Positions 45,725 to 53,958 of a stretch of 64,000 nucleotides of DNA are shown one piece after another. This DNA is from Rhodococcus jostii RHA1. GTDB taxonomy: Bacteria; Actinomycetota; Actinomycetes; Mycobacteriales; Mycobacteriaceae. The first letter of the stretch is position 1. Each line of letters begins with the position of its first letter. A model generated the notes under the pieces. The model saw only the letters and a program-made list of their open reading frames with translations, was not told the DNA's origin and searched no databases. Where the stretch lies: the NCBI RefSeq assembly GCF_000014565.1, contig NC_008269.1, forward strand, positions 992,001-1,056,000, given 5' to 3'. The position numbers and the translations under genes are program-made.

Positions 45725-46726
45725 TTACCGCGACTTACTGCGCCTGATCTGCGCTATGGACACTGCGGCCAAGAGCACGGCGCCGTTGAACAGGCTGCTT
45801 GTCCAGATCGGCACGCCGAGCAGTTGAAGCCCCTTGGCTCCGGTTGCCAGCAGCGCGATCGCTATCAGCGTCCCAGCCACATTCGCTCGGCCGGGATGAA
45901 CCTGGGTCGATCCCAGGAAGATCGCGGCAAACGCGGGAAGGAGGTAGGGGGCGCCGGCGGTCAGGGATGCACTTCCGATCTTGGCGGCGAAGATCACACC
46001 GGCGAGTGAGGCGAGGATCGACGAAGCAACGAGCGCGCCGAAGATGTACCGTGCTGTGCGAATGCCATTGAGACGCGATGCCTCCGTGTTGCTGCCGACA
46101 GCTTGAAGTCGGCGTCCAATTGGCATCTGTTCGGTGACGTACCAGACGATTACGGCCACGACGGCCATGTAGATGACCACGACGGGAATCCCGAAGTACT
46201 GGGCCTGACCGAGCGAGAGGAATCCCTGCGGTATTCCGCCGACGATCTGGTTGCCCCCGGAGACGCCGTAGATGACGGCCTCGAGTATTGATGCCATCGC
46301 CAGGGTGGCGATGAAGGAGTTCACATTGAGTATCGCGATGGCGATCCCGTTCGCGGCTCCGACGAGGGCCCCAACTGTCAAAGTGAGCAGGGTAGCCATC
46401 GGGACGGATAGCCCGTGCGATGACTGCAGCCAGGAGACAAGAATGACGGCCAGGCCGAGGCCTTGCGCGACTGAGAGGTCGAAGGCACCCGCGCGGTACG
46501 CGACGAGCAGGCCTAGAGAGAGGATCGTCGTGATCGCCTGGTCGGCGATGAGTGTGCGGAAGGCCCGGATCGTGGGGAATGTTTCCGGTAGCAGGACGGA
46601 GAACAACACGATCAGCGCGGCGAGCAGGACGAGGCCCGAGTAGCGCTGCAGAACAATGCCGAGCAGCGGTTTCTTGTCCCCTTGAATCTGGGGGTGTGCT
46701 GCTGGTTTGGATTCAACGCTCGTCAT
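45725..46726 (-). CDS. Ribose/sugar-type ABC importer permease (RbsC-like)
   Basis: A 333-residue membrane permease of the BPD_transp_2 family with eight or more spans (for example YSGLVLLAALIVLFSVLLP and MATLLTLTVGALVGAANGIAI). The family segment GLLVAYRAGAFDLSVAQGLGLA stands where RbsC has G-G-I-D-L-S-V-G; here an alanine-phenylalanine variant is seen. FIATLAMASILEAVIYGVSGG and VGSNTEASRLNGIR are also typical. ATG 46726 overlaps the ATPase stop as ATGA. Works with the ATPase and binding protein upstream. Confidence 0.93.
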   Translation of the reverse strand: MTSVESKPAAHPQIQGDKKPLLGIVLQRYSGLVLLAALIVLFSVLLPETFPTIRAFRTLIADQAITTILSLGLLVAYRAGAFDLSVAQGLGLAVILVSWLQSSHGLSVPMATLLTLTVGALVGAANGIAIAILNVNSFIATLAMASILEAVIYGVSGGNQIVGGIPQGFLSLGQAQYFGIPVVVIYMAVVAVIVWYVTEQMPIGRRLQAVGSNTEASRLNGIRTARYIFGALVASSILASLAGVIFAAKIGSASLTAGAPYLLPAFAAIFLGSTQVHPGRANVAGTLIAIALLATGAKGLQLLGVPIWTSSLFNGAVLLAAVSIAQIRRSKSR

Positions 46727-48258
46727 GCCAGTACCTCGTCCTTCTCCGTGTTTTCGTGCAACCCCAGCAACTCTTGCTCCACGACCGCGGTGGTCAGTGA
46801 CGAGCCGCTGAGTGAACGCGTGCACACCCCGTCCGCGAGAACAAGAACGCGATCACAGAGCTCGACCGCTTCCTGACCGTCCGTTGTGCACACGACGACG
46901 GCGATCCCGTCTCGGGCAGCCGCGCTCAGCAATGCGTAGAACTGTGTCTTCGTTCCCACATCGATACCCTGGGTGGGTTCATCGAGAATCAGCATCTTGG
47001 GCTTGGTTCGGAGCCATCGCGCAAGAAGAACCTTCTGCTGATTACCGCCGCTCAGGTTGATGACGAGGTTCTCCGGGTCTGATGGGCGGACGTGCATTTT
47101 CCCGATCCAGTCACCCGCGACACGGCTCTCTGCACGCCTGCTGATACGGCCCAGCCTGGTGATGTCGGCGAGCATGGGTAAAGTCAGGTTCTCGCGCACC
47201 GTTGCGTCTGGGATGACCGCGCTGCGCCGCCGGTCCGTCGGCAGGAAGGCGATCCCCGCCCGAGATGCGGTGTGGGGGTTCAAACCCGAGTATGTGCTCC
47301 CGTGTACCGTGACAGATCCGTCGATCGGCTCGGTCGCGCCGACGATGAGGCTGGCCACCTCTTCCCGGCCCGAGCCCGTCACACCGACCAGCCCGAGGAC
47401 TTCGCCTGGGTAGACGTCGAAGTCCAGCGGTTTCAATCTCGTGCCGGTCAGCCGCCGAACCGTGACAGATGGCTCCTGGCTGGTGACCGAGAGACTTGTC
47501 GGCTTGTGCGGCACCAGTGGCCGGCCGAGGATGTCCCGGATGAGACTCTCCCGCGTCATGGTGGACGTCTGCGCAGTGGATACGCGGCGACCGCTGCGAA
47601 GCACCGTCACTCGATCGCAGGCGGTGAGCAGTTCGTCGAGCCGGTGAGAAACGAACAACGTGGTCACTGCGCGCTCGCGCAATCTCTGTAGGACCGCAAA
47701 GAGGCGCTGGACCTCCGTCGGTGGCAGTGCCGCGGTCGGTTCATCGAGAACGAGCAGCCGGAGAGCTGCGCTCGAGTCGTTGATCAGGGCGCGCGATATC
47801 GCAACACCGACGCGCTCTGAGGGACTCAGTTTGCTCACATCGGTGTGCGGGTCCAGCTCGTATCCCAGCGCGTGGGTGGCCTCCCTGGTAGCAGCTATTT
47901 GTCTCCGCCATCGGATGTTCCCGAATGGGCCGGTTGCGTACCCGGATCCCAATGCGAGGTTCTCCACGACCGAAAGGCCGTCCACGATCCCGAGATCCTG
48001 GTGGACGAAGTGAATTCCGACTCGGTGCGGTGCGGAAGGGTCACCGAAGGGGAGTGGTGCTCCGAGAAAGGTGCCCTTCGCTCCCGGGTCTGGGGAATGG
48101 TAGCCCGACAGGATCTTGATCAACGTGGACTTCCCGCACCCGTTCTGTCCCACCAGACCGTGTATCTCGCCCACCGTCAGGCTCAGATCCGCGCCGTCGA
48201 GCGCGCGGCCGCTGTCGAAGGTCATCGACAGGCTGGAGAGCTCTAACAAATCGTTCAC
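46723..48258 (-). CDS. Ribose/sugar-type ABC importer ATPase with two ABC domains (RbsA-like)
   Basis: A 511-residue double ATPase. Domain 1 has Walker A GQNGCGKST (near residue 36), signature LSPSERVGVAISRAL and Walker B LLVLDEPTAALPP. Domain 2 has the degenerate Walker A GVTGSGREEV, as usual for this family, with LSGGNQQKVLLARWL and MLILDEPTQGIDVGTK. It sits between binding protein and permease genes, as in rbs-type operons. Importers of this class take up pentoses but also autoinducers, nucleosides and other small molecules. Confidence 0.95.
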   Translation of the reverse strand: MNDLLELSSLSMTFDSGRALDGADLSLTVGEIHGLVGQNGCGKSTLIKILSGYHSPDPGAKGTFLGAPLPFGDPSAPHRVGIHFVHQDLGIVDGLSVVENLALGSGYATGPFGNIRWRRQIAATREATHALGYELDPHTDVSKLSPSERVGVAISRALINDSSAALRLLVLDEPTAALPPTEVQRLFAVLQRLRERAVTTLFVSHRLDELLTACDRVTVLRSGRRVSTAQTSTMTRESLIRDILGRPLVPHKPTSLSVTSQEPSVTVRRLTGTRLKPLDFDVYPGEVLGLVGVTGSGREEVASLIVGATEPIDGSVTVHGSTYSGLNPHTASRAGIAFLPTDRRRSAVIPDATVRENLTLPMLADITRLGRISRRAESRVAGDWIGKMHVRPSDPENLVINLSGGNQQKVLLARWLRTKPKMLILDEPTQGIDVGTKTQFYALLSAAARDGIAVVVCTTDGQEAVELCDRVLVLADGVCTRSLSGSSLTTAVVEQELLGLHENTEKDEVLA

Positions 48259-48304
48259 TGGCTTCCTGTTCTGAAAGGCTGAGACCTCGAATGTTCGTGG
48301 TTGG

Positions 48305-49483
48305 TCAGGTAACTGGTAGGTTCCACATCGTCAGGAAGAGCTCCCTGTAGTTGCGCGGGGTGATCCAGGGATCCTCGGTTGGGGCGGTGTCCTTCGTGAG
48401 GATCTGGATCCACGGCCATGCGGCTGCGGTCGTATCGTCGGGGCTGTCGGCGACCGGCGAGGGGATTGCATCGCCCTTCAGCGCGCGCACCGCGGCATCG
48501 ACGTAACGCCAGCCCAGTACCTGGTTGGAGACGCCCAGCCATGCCTCATTCTGGTCTCCGGCAGTTAAGCCCGCGATGTTGTCGGCGATCGGGCTGTTGC
48601 CAATGAGTTTTACGTCGGTGAACCCTGCCGCGCGTACTGCGGGCAGTACGCCCAGCGAGAAATCACCCGCTGTGAAGACGATGTAGTTGGTGTCGGGGTG
48701 CTGTTGCAGTGCGCTGACGACCTTGGATGGAATGGCCGTCCCGATGTCGTTGGCCGTGCCGTTGATGTTGGTGTTCGAGCACGTGTCCGGGCACAGCTCG
48801 GCGAGCCGATCCTCGTATCCGACCTGTGGAGGGACGACAATCGGGAAATCGGGAACGTTGACAAAGATGCTGTTCACATTGCCGCCGGACTTCGTGATCG
48901 CCCAGTCTGCGAGCAGCTGGCCCATGTAGCGCACCATGCTGGCCGGCTCGAGGAGGACCGTCGGTGGAGCCGGGTCGTTGTCTACGGTGCCGGCCGCCGT
49001 CTTGGGGTCTGGTTCGTAGATCGCGGAGTTGTCGATGAATGGAATGCCGAGGCGTTTCATTTCCTCACGTTGCTTGACAGTGGCGGACGGCGGGGTGCCC
49101 GTGCTGAAAATCGCATCCGGATGTAGCTGCACCGCGTTGTCGAAGGCCGACTGGATACTCTCCGGGGTGCCCTGGTAGGTCAGGGTGGTCACCGTCGCCC
49201 CGATGGCGTCGGCTGCAGCGGTCATGCCGTCGCGGAACGTCGCGCAGGTCGGCAGTGCGCAGCCTACGTAGGCGAACCGGAGTCCCTGACGCGGTGCGCC
49301 ACTAATAGATTCGGTAACTCCGACGTTCGTCGCGTCCGCCAGATGCGTGTCGACTTCCGCTTGCGCAATCTGCACGGCGTGGGTATTGACCGAGCCGTCT
49401 CCCGCCGCGGAGGAGGATGTGGAGTCACACGCTGTGAGTGCGAGCGCAACTCCTAGAACGACTGTGGCACATAGGACCTTCAA
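48305..49483 (-). CDS. Periplasmic-type sugar-binding lipoprotein of the ABC importer
   Basis: A 392-residue exported lipoprotein. The signal peptide MKVLCATVVLGVALALTAC ends in the lipobox LTAC. The mature part has the type 1 periplasmic-binding fold: LRFAYVGCALPTCATFRDGM, FDNAVQLHPDAIFSTG, and VKLIGNSPIADNIAGLTAGDQNEAWLGV. Cysteine pairs (CALPTC and CPDTC) may form disulfides. The ligand pocket is too divergent to call ribose. A GAA-N5-TTC dyad lies 20 bases upstream of the start, tying this importer to the regulon seen at the other genes of the block. Confidence 0.9.
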   Translation of the reverse strand: MKVLCATVVLGVALALTACDSTSSSAAGDGSVNTHAVQIAQAEVDTHLADATNVGVTESISGAPRQGLRFAYVGCALPTCATFRDGMTAAADAIGATVTTLTYQGTPESIQSAFDNAVQLHPDAIFSTGTPPSATVKQREEMKRLGIPFIDNSAIYEPDPKTAAGTVDNDPAPPTVLLEPASMVRYMGQLLADWAITKSGGNVNSIFVNVPDFPIVVPPQVGYEDRLAELCPDTCSNTNINGTANDIGTAIPSKVVSALQQHPDTNYIVFTAGDFSLGVLPAVRAAGFTDVKLIGNSPIADNIAGLTAGDQNEAWLGVSNQVLGWRYVDAAVRALKGDAIPSPVADSPDDTTAAAWPWIQILTKDTAPTEDPWITPRNYRELFLTMWNLPVT

Positions 49484-49502
49484 TTTCGCCTCGCTCTGAA
49501 TC

Positions 49503-49513
49503 GAATTGGGTTC
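49503..49513. promoter_or_regulatory. Regulon dyad, site E
   Basis: On the minus strand GAACCCAATTC, identical to the 11-base core of site C at 52766-52776. GAA-N5-TTC symmetry, 20 bases upstream of the binding-protein start. Confidence 0.55.
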
Positions 49514-49820
49514 TGTTGGCGAACGGAGCCTGGATCACGGTGCAATGCCGATGCTGATCCAGCAGGTGCGCCCGATGGATCCATAGGTGTCCCCAATGTG
49601 ATTGGGGCACAGTGCACGGAGCCGGGATCAACTGGTGTGCGCTCCGGCGCGCTGTCGCGGCGTTTCGGTCGTCGTCTCCGATGTTGCCGCTCGGGTTCCT
49701 GACGTTGTCGTGCATTCGTCCGGTCCTCGCGTGCTGCGCGGATGTCGCGCGAGTGGAGACGTCCGAGAGAGCCTTCTGCGTCGGACCTGCAGACGCAGTG
49801 AATGGTCCTTCCGTGGCCGG
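49514..49820. other. Gap between importer and RibBA-like gene
   Basis: About 300 bases without a supported gene; the open frames are short and lack motifs. Probably holds the importer promoter and the 3' end of the RibBA-like transcript. Confidence 0.4.
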
Positions 49821-50825
49821 TTACCTGAGACTATCGGGGCGGCGGTGTGCTAGCACTGACAGGCAACCCAGACGGCGCAGGACGGCGCGGATCATGCTGT
49901 GCTGCCGATGAAGCCCGTCGATCGCACGACCGTATTCGTCCTCCGGCGTCTGGGGAAGCCCGATCAGAATGCGCGGCTCGGCGCCTGGAGATCCTGCGTC
50001 AATCAACACCCGATCTGCCGGCAGCAGATGAACAGGCACGTCCTCTCGGCCGGATACCTCACCCACGGCCACAACGAGATAGTTGTGGCCCAGGTCGGTG
50101 AATGATTCGAGAGATGTTCTCCCGCTGGGGAGGTCCACCGACACGTGGAGGATGGGCAGTGGTGTCTTCTCGGAGTCGAGGTCACGGAGTCCGACGATGG
50201 GAAGTTGGTGGGTGCGGGCGAACTCCTGTAGGTCGTTACCTGAGGCGACGTCTGTCGGGTGGGTAGTGCCGACGACTGTGGTGAGCACCGCGGCGGGTGG
50301 GAAACCGGCTGCCGCTACCAGATGTACTGCAGCTTCGGGATGCCCGAAGTCCGAGATGGGCAGGGCCGCGTCCGCGCGCAGGGGCACGACATGGCCTGGA
50401 CGGCTGAATGACGCGGGTGACGCATCCGGGGACGCCAAGAGCCGGATCGTGCGTGCACGGTCCGCGGCAGAGATGCCGGTGGTGATACCAGTGGCCGCGT
50501 CGACGGTGACGCACTGTGCGGTTCCTGGGGCGGCACCCTGTTGAGCCGGCAGCCATAGGGCGTCGCACCGGTCCGGTGGTAGGGCGACTTGCAGGAATCC
50601 TGATGAATAACGGATAGCGAAAGCGGCATCAGCCGTGCTGATCCGGGCCGCAGGAAAGACGACCTCACCGCTGGTCGGCGAGCCAATCCCATCGGTGAGG
50701 ATGATGGCCTCCCCGCGGGACAGCTGACTGATCGCGGCCATCACTCGTTCTTCCGCGCGGATCTCAGCGAGCGTTGGTGCGAGGGCGATGCGCTGTGCGA
50801 GCGGATTGTCGTCGGTGATAGTCAT
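49821..50825 (-). CDS. RibBA-like protein with degenerate catalytic loop
   Basis: A 334-residue protein homologous to 3,4-dihydroxy-2-butanone-4-phosphate synthase (RibB) over residues about 25-215. It has IRYSSGFLQVALPPDRCDALWLP, ATGITTGISAADRARTIRLL, FSRPGHVVPLRA and GHPEAAVHLVAAAGF. The essential acidic loop of RibB (D-D-E-D-R-E-N-E-G-D) is replaced by ILTDGIGSPTSGEVVF (residues 42-57), so normal synthase activity is unlikely. Residues 215-334 look like an eroded GTP cyclohydrolase II domain (DLPSGRTSLESFTDLGHNYL, then VGEVSGREDVPVH) without the zinc-binding cysteines. It lies 90 bases after an LLM flavin monooxygenase on the same strand, which suggests a new role linked to that enzyme. 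Confidence 0.8.
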   Translation of the reverse strand: MTITDDNPLAQRIALAPTLAEIRAEERVMAAISQLSRGEAIILTDGIGSPTSGEVVFPAARISTADAAFAIRYSSGFLQVALPPDRCDALWLPAQQGAAPGTAQCVTVDAATGITTGISAADRARTIRLLASPDASPASFSRPGHVVPLRADAALPISDFGHPEAAVHLVAAAGFPPAAVLTTVVGTTHPTDVASGNDLQEFARTHQLPIVGLRDLDSEKTPLPILHVSVDLPSGRTSLESFTDLGHNYLVVAVGEVSGREDVPVHLLPADRVLIDAGSPGAEPRILIGLPQTPEDEYGRAIDGLHRQHSMIRAVLRRLGCLSVLAHRRPDSLR

Positions 50826-50915
50826 GGTGAGATCGTCTTCCTGGTGGTCACGCCGGGAACTGCCTGTCTCTCGGGCTGCTGCAGGCGGCTGGTCACAGCT
50901 CGACAGAATGCACTG

Positions 50916-52085
50916 CTAGTTGACCGATACCGGCTGCTGCTGTGCCGCGTATTTTTCGCTCGCAGCGTTGATGGCCGCCATGGTCTCGGCCTTCCACTCG
51001 TTACCCCGCACCCACGCATTGTGCTCGCGGATGGGCTTGAGCTGCCCCCGGAATTCGGGAATCACGTGCTCGGCCCAGAGCGTGACGGCATTTCGCTGGC
51101 GCTCGTAGTCGGTGAAGTCGGTGAGAGTCATGATGAAACTTCCGAAGCCGCCGGTTTGGTCGGCAAGTTGCCGGATCTTCTTGATTGCAGTGTCAGGGGT
51201 TCCGATCAGCACCGACCCGGACTCGATGGCCTCGTCGATCATTCCCTCGACATCTGGCTTCTCGGAGGCCGGCAGCGGCGAGATATGCGCCAGATAGTTC
51301 CAGATCTCCTCGAACCCGTGGGTGCAGTCCTTGCGCGCCTGCTCCTCGGTCTCCGCGATGTGGGTAATCGCCGAGAGCCGCCAGTTCCGACGCGACACCG
51401 TCCGCCCGGCCTTCGCTGCCTCGTCCTCGGCGATCTTCCAATGGCCGCGAAGGGCGCCGAAGGCGGCAGGGCTTGTGGCGGCAAGATTGATCATCCCCAC
51501 ACCCAGCCTCCCGGCCGTGACAGGCCCGGACGGTGAGGTGACAGCTGCGACAACTACATCCAGCTCCGGCAGACTGTAGGGGCGTACCTGTAGTTTGGCC
51601 TCGCGAAGATCGAACCAGTCTGTCTTCTCCGTCACCGTCTCACCGCGGAGGAGCCGAACAATGACCTCCGCGGCCTCGAGCATCATGTCGCGCTGCTTCG
51701 TCGGGTCGATACCCAGCATGTAGGCGTCGGAAAGGAGCTGTCCGGGACCGAATCCCATGATCGCGCGACCGCGAGACAGGTGATCGAGGGTGACCAGGCG
51801 CTCCGCGAGGAGGAAGGGGTTGTGGTAGGGCAACGAGTTGACGGCCGTTCCCAGTTTGATGGTTTTGGTGCGCTGCGCGGCCGCTGCGAGCAGCATTTCG
51901 GGCGCGCCGATCGGTTCGTGACCACCGGAGTGGTGCTCGCCGAGCCACGCCTCCTGGAACCCGAGGCTGTCGGCGAGCTCGATGATCTGCAGGTCCCGCT
52001 CATAGAGAACTGTGGGGCTCACTCCGATCTTGTGGAAGGGGGCCATGAAGACGCCGAACGCGGTCGGGTAGTTGGATTCGGACAT
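50916..52085 (-). CDS. LLM-class flavin-dependent monooxygenase
   Basis: A 389-residue luciferase-like TIM-barrel protein using reduced FMN (or F420) from a partner. Landmarks are LADSLGFQEAWLGEHHSGG near residue 38, IKLGTAVNSLPYHNPFLLAERLVTLDHLSRGRAIMGFGPG, and the C-terminal FIMTLTDFTDYERQRNAVTLWAEHVIP. It resembles proteins often annotated as limonene 1,2-monooxygenase or alkanal monooxygenase, labels based on weak evidence. The flavin reductase at 52807 is the obvious source of reduced flavin. Expected to oxygenate a terpenoid or similar hydrophobic substrate. Confidence 0.9.
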   Translation of the reverse strand: MSESNYPTAFGVFMAPFHKIGVSPTVLYERDLQIIELADSLGFQEAWLGEHHSGGHEPIGAPEMLLAAAAQRTKTIKLGTAVNSLPYHNPFLLAERLVTLDHLSRGRAIMGFGPGQLLSDAYMLGIDPTKQRDMMLEAAEVIVRLLRGETVTEKTDWFDLREAKLQVRPYSLPELDVVVAAVTSPSGPVTAGRLGVGMINLAATSPAAFGALRGHWKIAEDEAAKAGRTVSRRNWRLSAITHIAETEEQARKDCTHGFEEIWNYLAHISPLPASEKPDVEGMIDEAIESGSVLIGTPDTAIKKIRQLADQTGGFGSFIMTLTDFTDYERQRNAVTLWAEHVIPEFRGQLKPIREHNAWVRGNEWKAETMAAINAASEKYAAQQQPVSVN

Positions 52086-52157
52086 GCAACACCTCGGTTT
52101 CTCGGTCTAGCGTGATTTTTGTCGTAGCCCAGCGAGCACATAGGTTGCTGATGCGCG

Positions 52158-52631
52158 TTAGGCACTTTCGGTATGGGCCGATCTGGCGCTTTCGATGGTC
52201 GCGGCCTCCACCCGGCCGCCGAGAGCGATAACCAGGGGAATCGGGTCGTAGAATTCGCAGAAGTGCGTGATCCTCCCGTCTCGGATGGTGAAGCGCGTGA
52301 CGTACTCGTTCTTCAGCTCGACCGGAATGACCATCTTCATGTCGCTCTTGTACTCGGCGATGACCTCGCCGGGATCGGAGTGATACGTCTCGAGCCTGAA
52401 GTCGTACAGCCCCTCGGTCTCGATGATGGAGGGAATGGTCTCCAGGAAGGCCATCACTTCCTCGATGCCCTCCATCCGCCGATTGAATCCAGGCGGGGCG
52501 TAACGCATCTCGAAGACGATGTCCTCCGCGAGAAGCTCACGCTTGACTTTGAAGTCCCAGGTGTTGATGGCCTCTAGATACCTACGGGCGATGTCGATAT
52601 TCGACGCTCGCAACTCCTCGACAGTCGGCAC
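52158..52631 (-). CDS. PhzA/PhzB-like SnoaL-type protein
   Basis: A 157-residue NTF2-fold protein. NIDIARRYLEAINTWDFKVKRELLAEDIVFEMRYAPPGFNRRMEG matches the PhzA/PhzB subgroup of SnoaL-like proteins, and the C-terminal ITHFCEFYDPIPLVIALGG is typical too. Such proteins catalyse acid/base chemistry such as epoxide opening, isomerisation or condensation. It heads the operon with the LLM oxygenase (gap 72 bases) and would suit an epoxide hydrolase or isomerase step after oxygenation. A TGAA-N5-TTCA dyad lies 20 bases upstream of its start. Confidence 0.85.
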   Translation of the reverse strand: MPTVEELRASNIDIARRYLEAINTWDFKVKRELLAEDIVFEMRYAPPGFNRRMEGIEEVMAFLETIPSIIETEGLYDFRLETYHSDPGEVIAEYKSDMKMVIPVELKNEYVTRFTIRDGRITHFCEFYDPIPLVIALGGRVEAATIESARSAHTESA

Positions 52632-52650
52632 ACGTTCTCCTTTGGCAAAC

Positions 52651-52663
52651 TGAACTCATTTCA
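52651..52663. promoter_or_regulatory. Regulon dyad, site B
   Basis: TGAActcatTTCA with perfect 4-bp arms, 20 bases upstream of the PhzA/B-like gene, in the divergent region facing the flavin reductase gene. Confidence 0.65.
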
Positions 52664-52764
52664 TGCGAAGGTTAGGCTGTGATCCACGTCTCGTCAATAG
52701 ATCTCGATGCTGGAAGTTGCGCGGCCGAAACGGTTCTGGTGCGCGGGCGTCTACGGTACCCTGA

Positions 52765-52777
52765 CATGAACCCAATT
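52765..52777. promoter_or_regulatory. Regulon dyad, site C
   Basis: TGAAcccaaTTCA with perfect 4-bp arms, 30 bases upstream of the flavin reductase gene. Its core GAACCCAATTC recurs at site E. Confidence 0.65.
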
Positions 52778-52806
52778 CAGTTCGTTCCGAGTGGCGGTGG
52801 TGTTCA

Positions 52807-53352
52807 ATGTCAGAAATTCAGGCAGCGGGGTCCGATGACGGATTCGTCGGCGGCGACGATCTGTCGCCGCGCGTCCTTCGTGGCGCGTACGGCCGGTTTC
52901 CATCAGGCGTCGCGGCAGTGTGCGCAGTGATCGACGGCGAACCGGCCGGTATCGCAGCCAGTTCCTTCGTGTCAGTGTCGCTCGAACCAGCACTGGTGTC
53001 CCTGTGCGTCGCCCTCACGTCAACAACATGGCCTCTGCTCCGACGAGCCCAATCTCTGGGTGTCAGTGTGCTGGCCGACGCCCACGCGTCGACCGCTCGG
53101 GCACTCGCGTCGCAAGTACCCGATCGATTCGCGGGAATAGAGTGGGTTCGCGACAATTCCGGGGCCGTCTTCGTTGCCGGCGCAGCCCTTTGGTTGAACT
53201 GTTCAATCTACGAGCAGGTTCGGGCGGGCGATCACGAAATCGCAGTGCTTGCCGTCAACCGCATCAAGATGCACAGTTCCGTATCACCCATCGTGTTCCA
53301 CGACAGCCAATTCCATCGGATGGCGCGCTCCGGGCCTTACCCGTCGAGCTAG
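52807..53352 (+). CDS. Flavin reductase, monooxygenase partner
   Basis: A 181-residue flavin_reduct-fold protein. VLRGAYGRFPSGVAAVCAVIDGEPAGIAASSFVSVSLEPALVSLCV is the family core, followed by LGVSVLADAHASTARAL. It supplies reduced flavin and is predicted cytosolic. Divergent from the LLM/PhzAB-like operon, sharing a 175-base regulatory region with two dyads, so both halves of a two-component monooxygenase are probably induced together. Followed after 12 bases by a 96-residue hypothetical gene. Confidence 0.9.
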   Translation: MSEIQAAGSDDGFVGGDDLSPRVLRGAYGRFPSGVAAVCAVIDGEPAGIAASSFVSVSLEPALVSLCVALTSTTWPLLRRAQSLGVSVLADAHASTARALASQVPDRFAGIEWVRDNSGAVFVAGAALWLNCSIYEQVRAGDHEIAVLAVNRIKMHSSVSPIVFHDSQFHRMARSGPYPSS

Positions 53353-53364
53353 GGAAGGAAGACA

Positions 53365-53655
53365 ATGTACATCGAGGTCACTTCTGCCAGTGTTGCAACT
53401 CGTCACCTCCTGGATCTCAAGACGTTTCACGTACAAATGAGCTCCGATCGCGAAAAGGCCCACGAATCGCTGGTCAGCGGAAATATCGGCTACATCGACA
53501 ACGACACGGTCTTCATTCGATCAGCCTGGCTCCGCAACCAAGGACCACACACCCGTGAGTGGCTCGAGAACTTCGGAGCCATGCTGTCTTACGCCGAGGA
53601 CCGCGGGTGGTACGACGGGGAATTCATCGAAGCGCATATAGAGCCCAACGAATAG
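53365..53655 (+). CDS. 96-residue protein of unknown family, co-transcribed with the flavin reductase
   Basis: Starts at ATG 53365 with AGGGAAGGAAG 5-8 bases upstream, 12 bases after the reductase stop. The sequence is balanced and globular, with SREKAHESL-type helices, IGYIDNDTVFIRSAWLRNQG and WLENFGAMLSYAEDRGWYDG, and an acidic end, EAHIEPNE. No cysteine, signal peptide or membrane segment. I recognise no family. The tight spacing argues for a function with the flavin reductase and the LLM oxygenase, for instance as an effector or small subunit. Confidence 0.75.
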   Translation: MYIEVTSASVATRHLLDLKTFHVQMSSDREKAHESLVSGNIGYIDNDTVFIRSAWLRNQGPHTREWLENFGAMLSYAEDRGWYDGEFIEAHIEPNE

Positions 53656-53958
53656 ACCAGATCTTGCTTCGAGCGCGCGCGTCACCATGCCCGCGGCCTG
53701 GCCGGGCATAGATTAGCCGTCGTCTCCAACGTGCACGCTGGGCTCGTTGCCGCAATCGGAGCCACCCCGCCCGGGCGCCCCTGCTGGGCGCAATTCTTGC
53801 ATCCGCGATGGCCACCGCCGCGCACGGGAAAGGGCATCGACCAGGTAACCCGGATTCCGAATCGCGCGTTTCGTGTGAATGGATCTGTACCGGCCGAGGT
53901 GGGGCGAACAACCACACGTGGGGGAATCAGTCGTGTCGAGTGCGCCGGTCGGAATCTA
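53656..53958. other. Gap between convergent genes
   Basis: About 300 bases between the convergent 96-residue-protein and MFS genes; nothing recognisable and no clear terminator hairpin seen. Confidence 0.4.
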
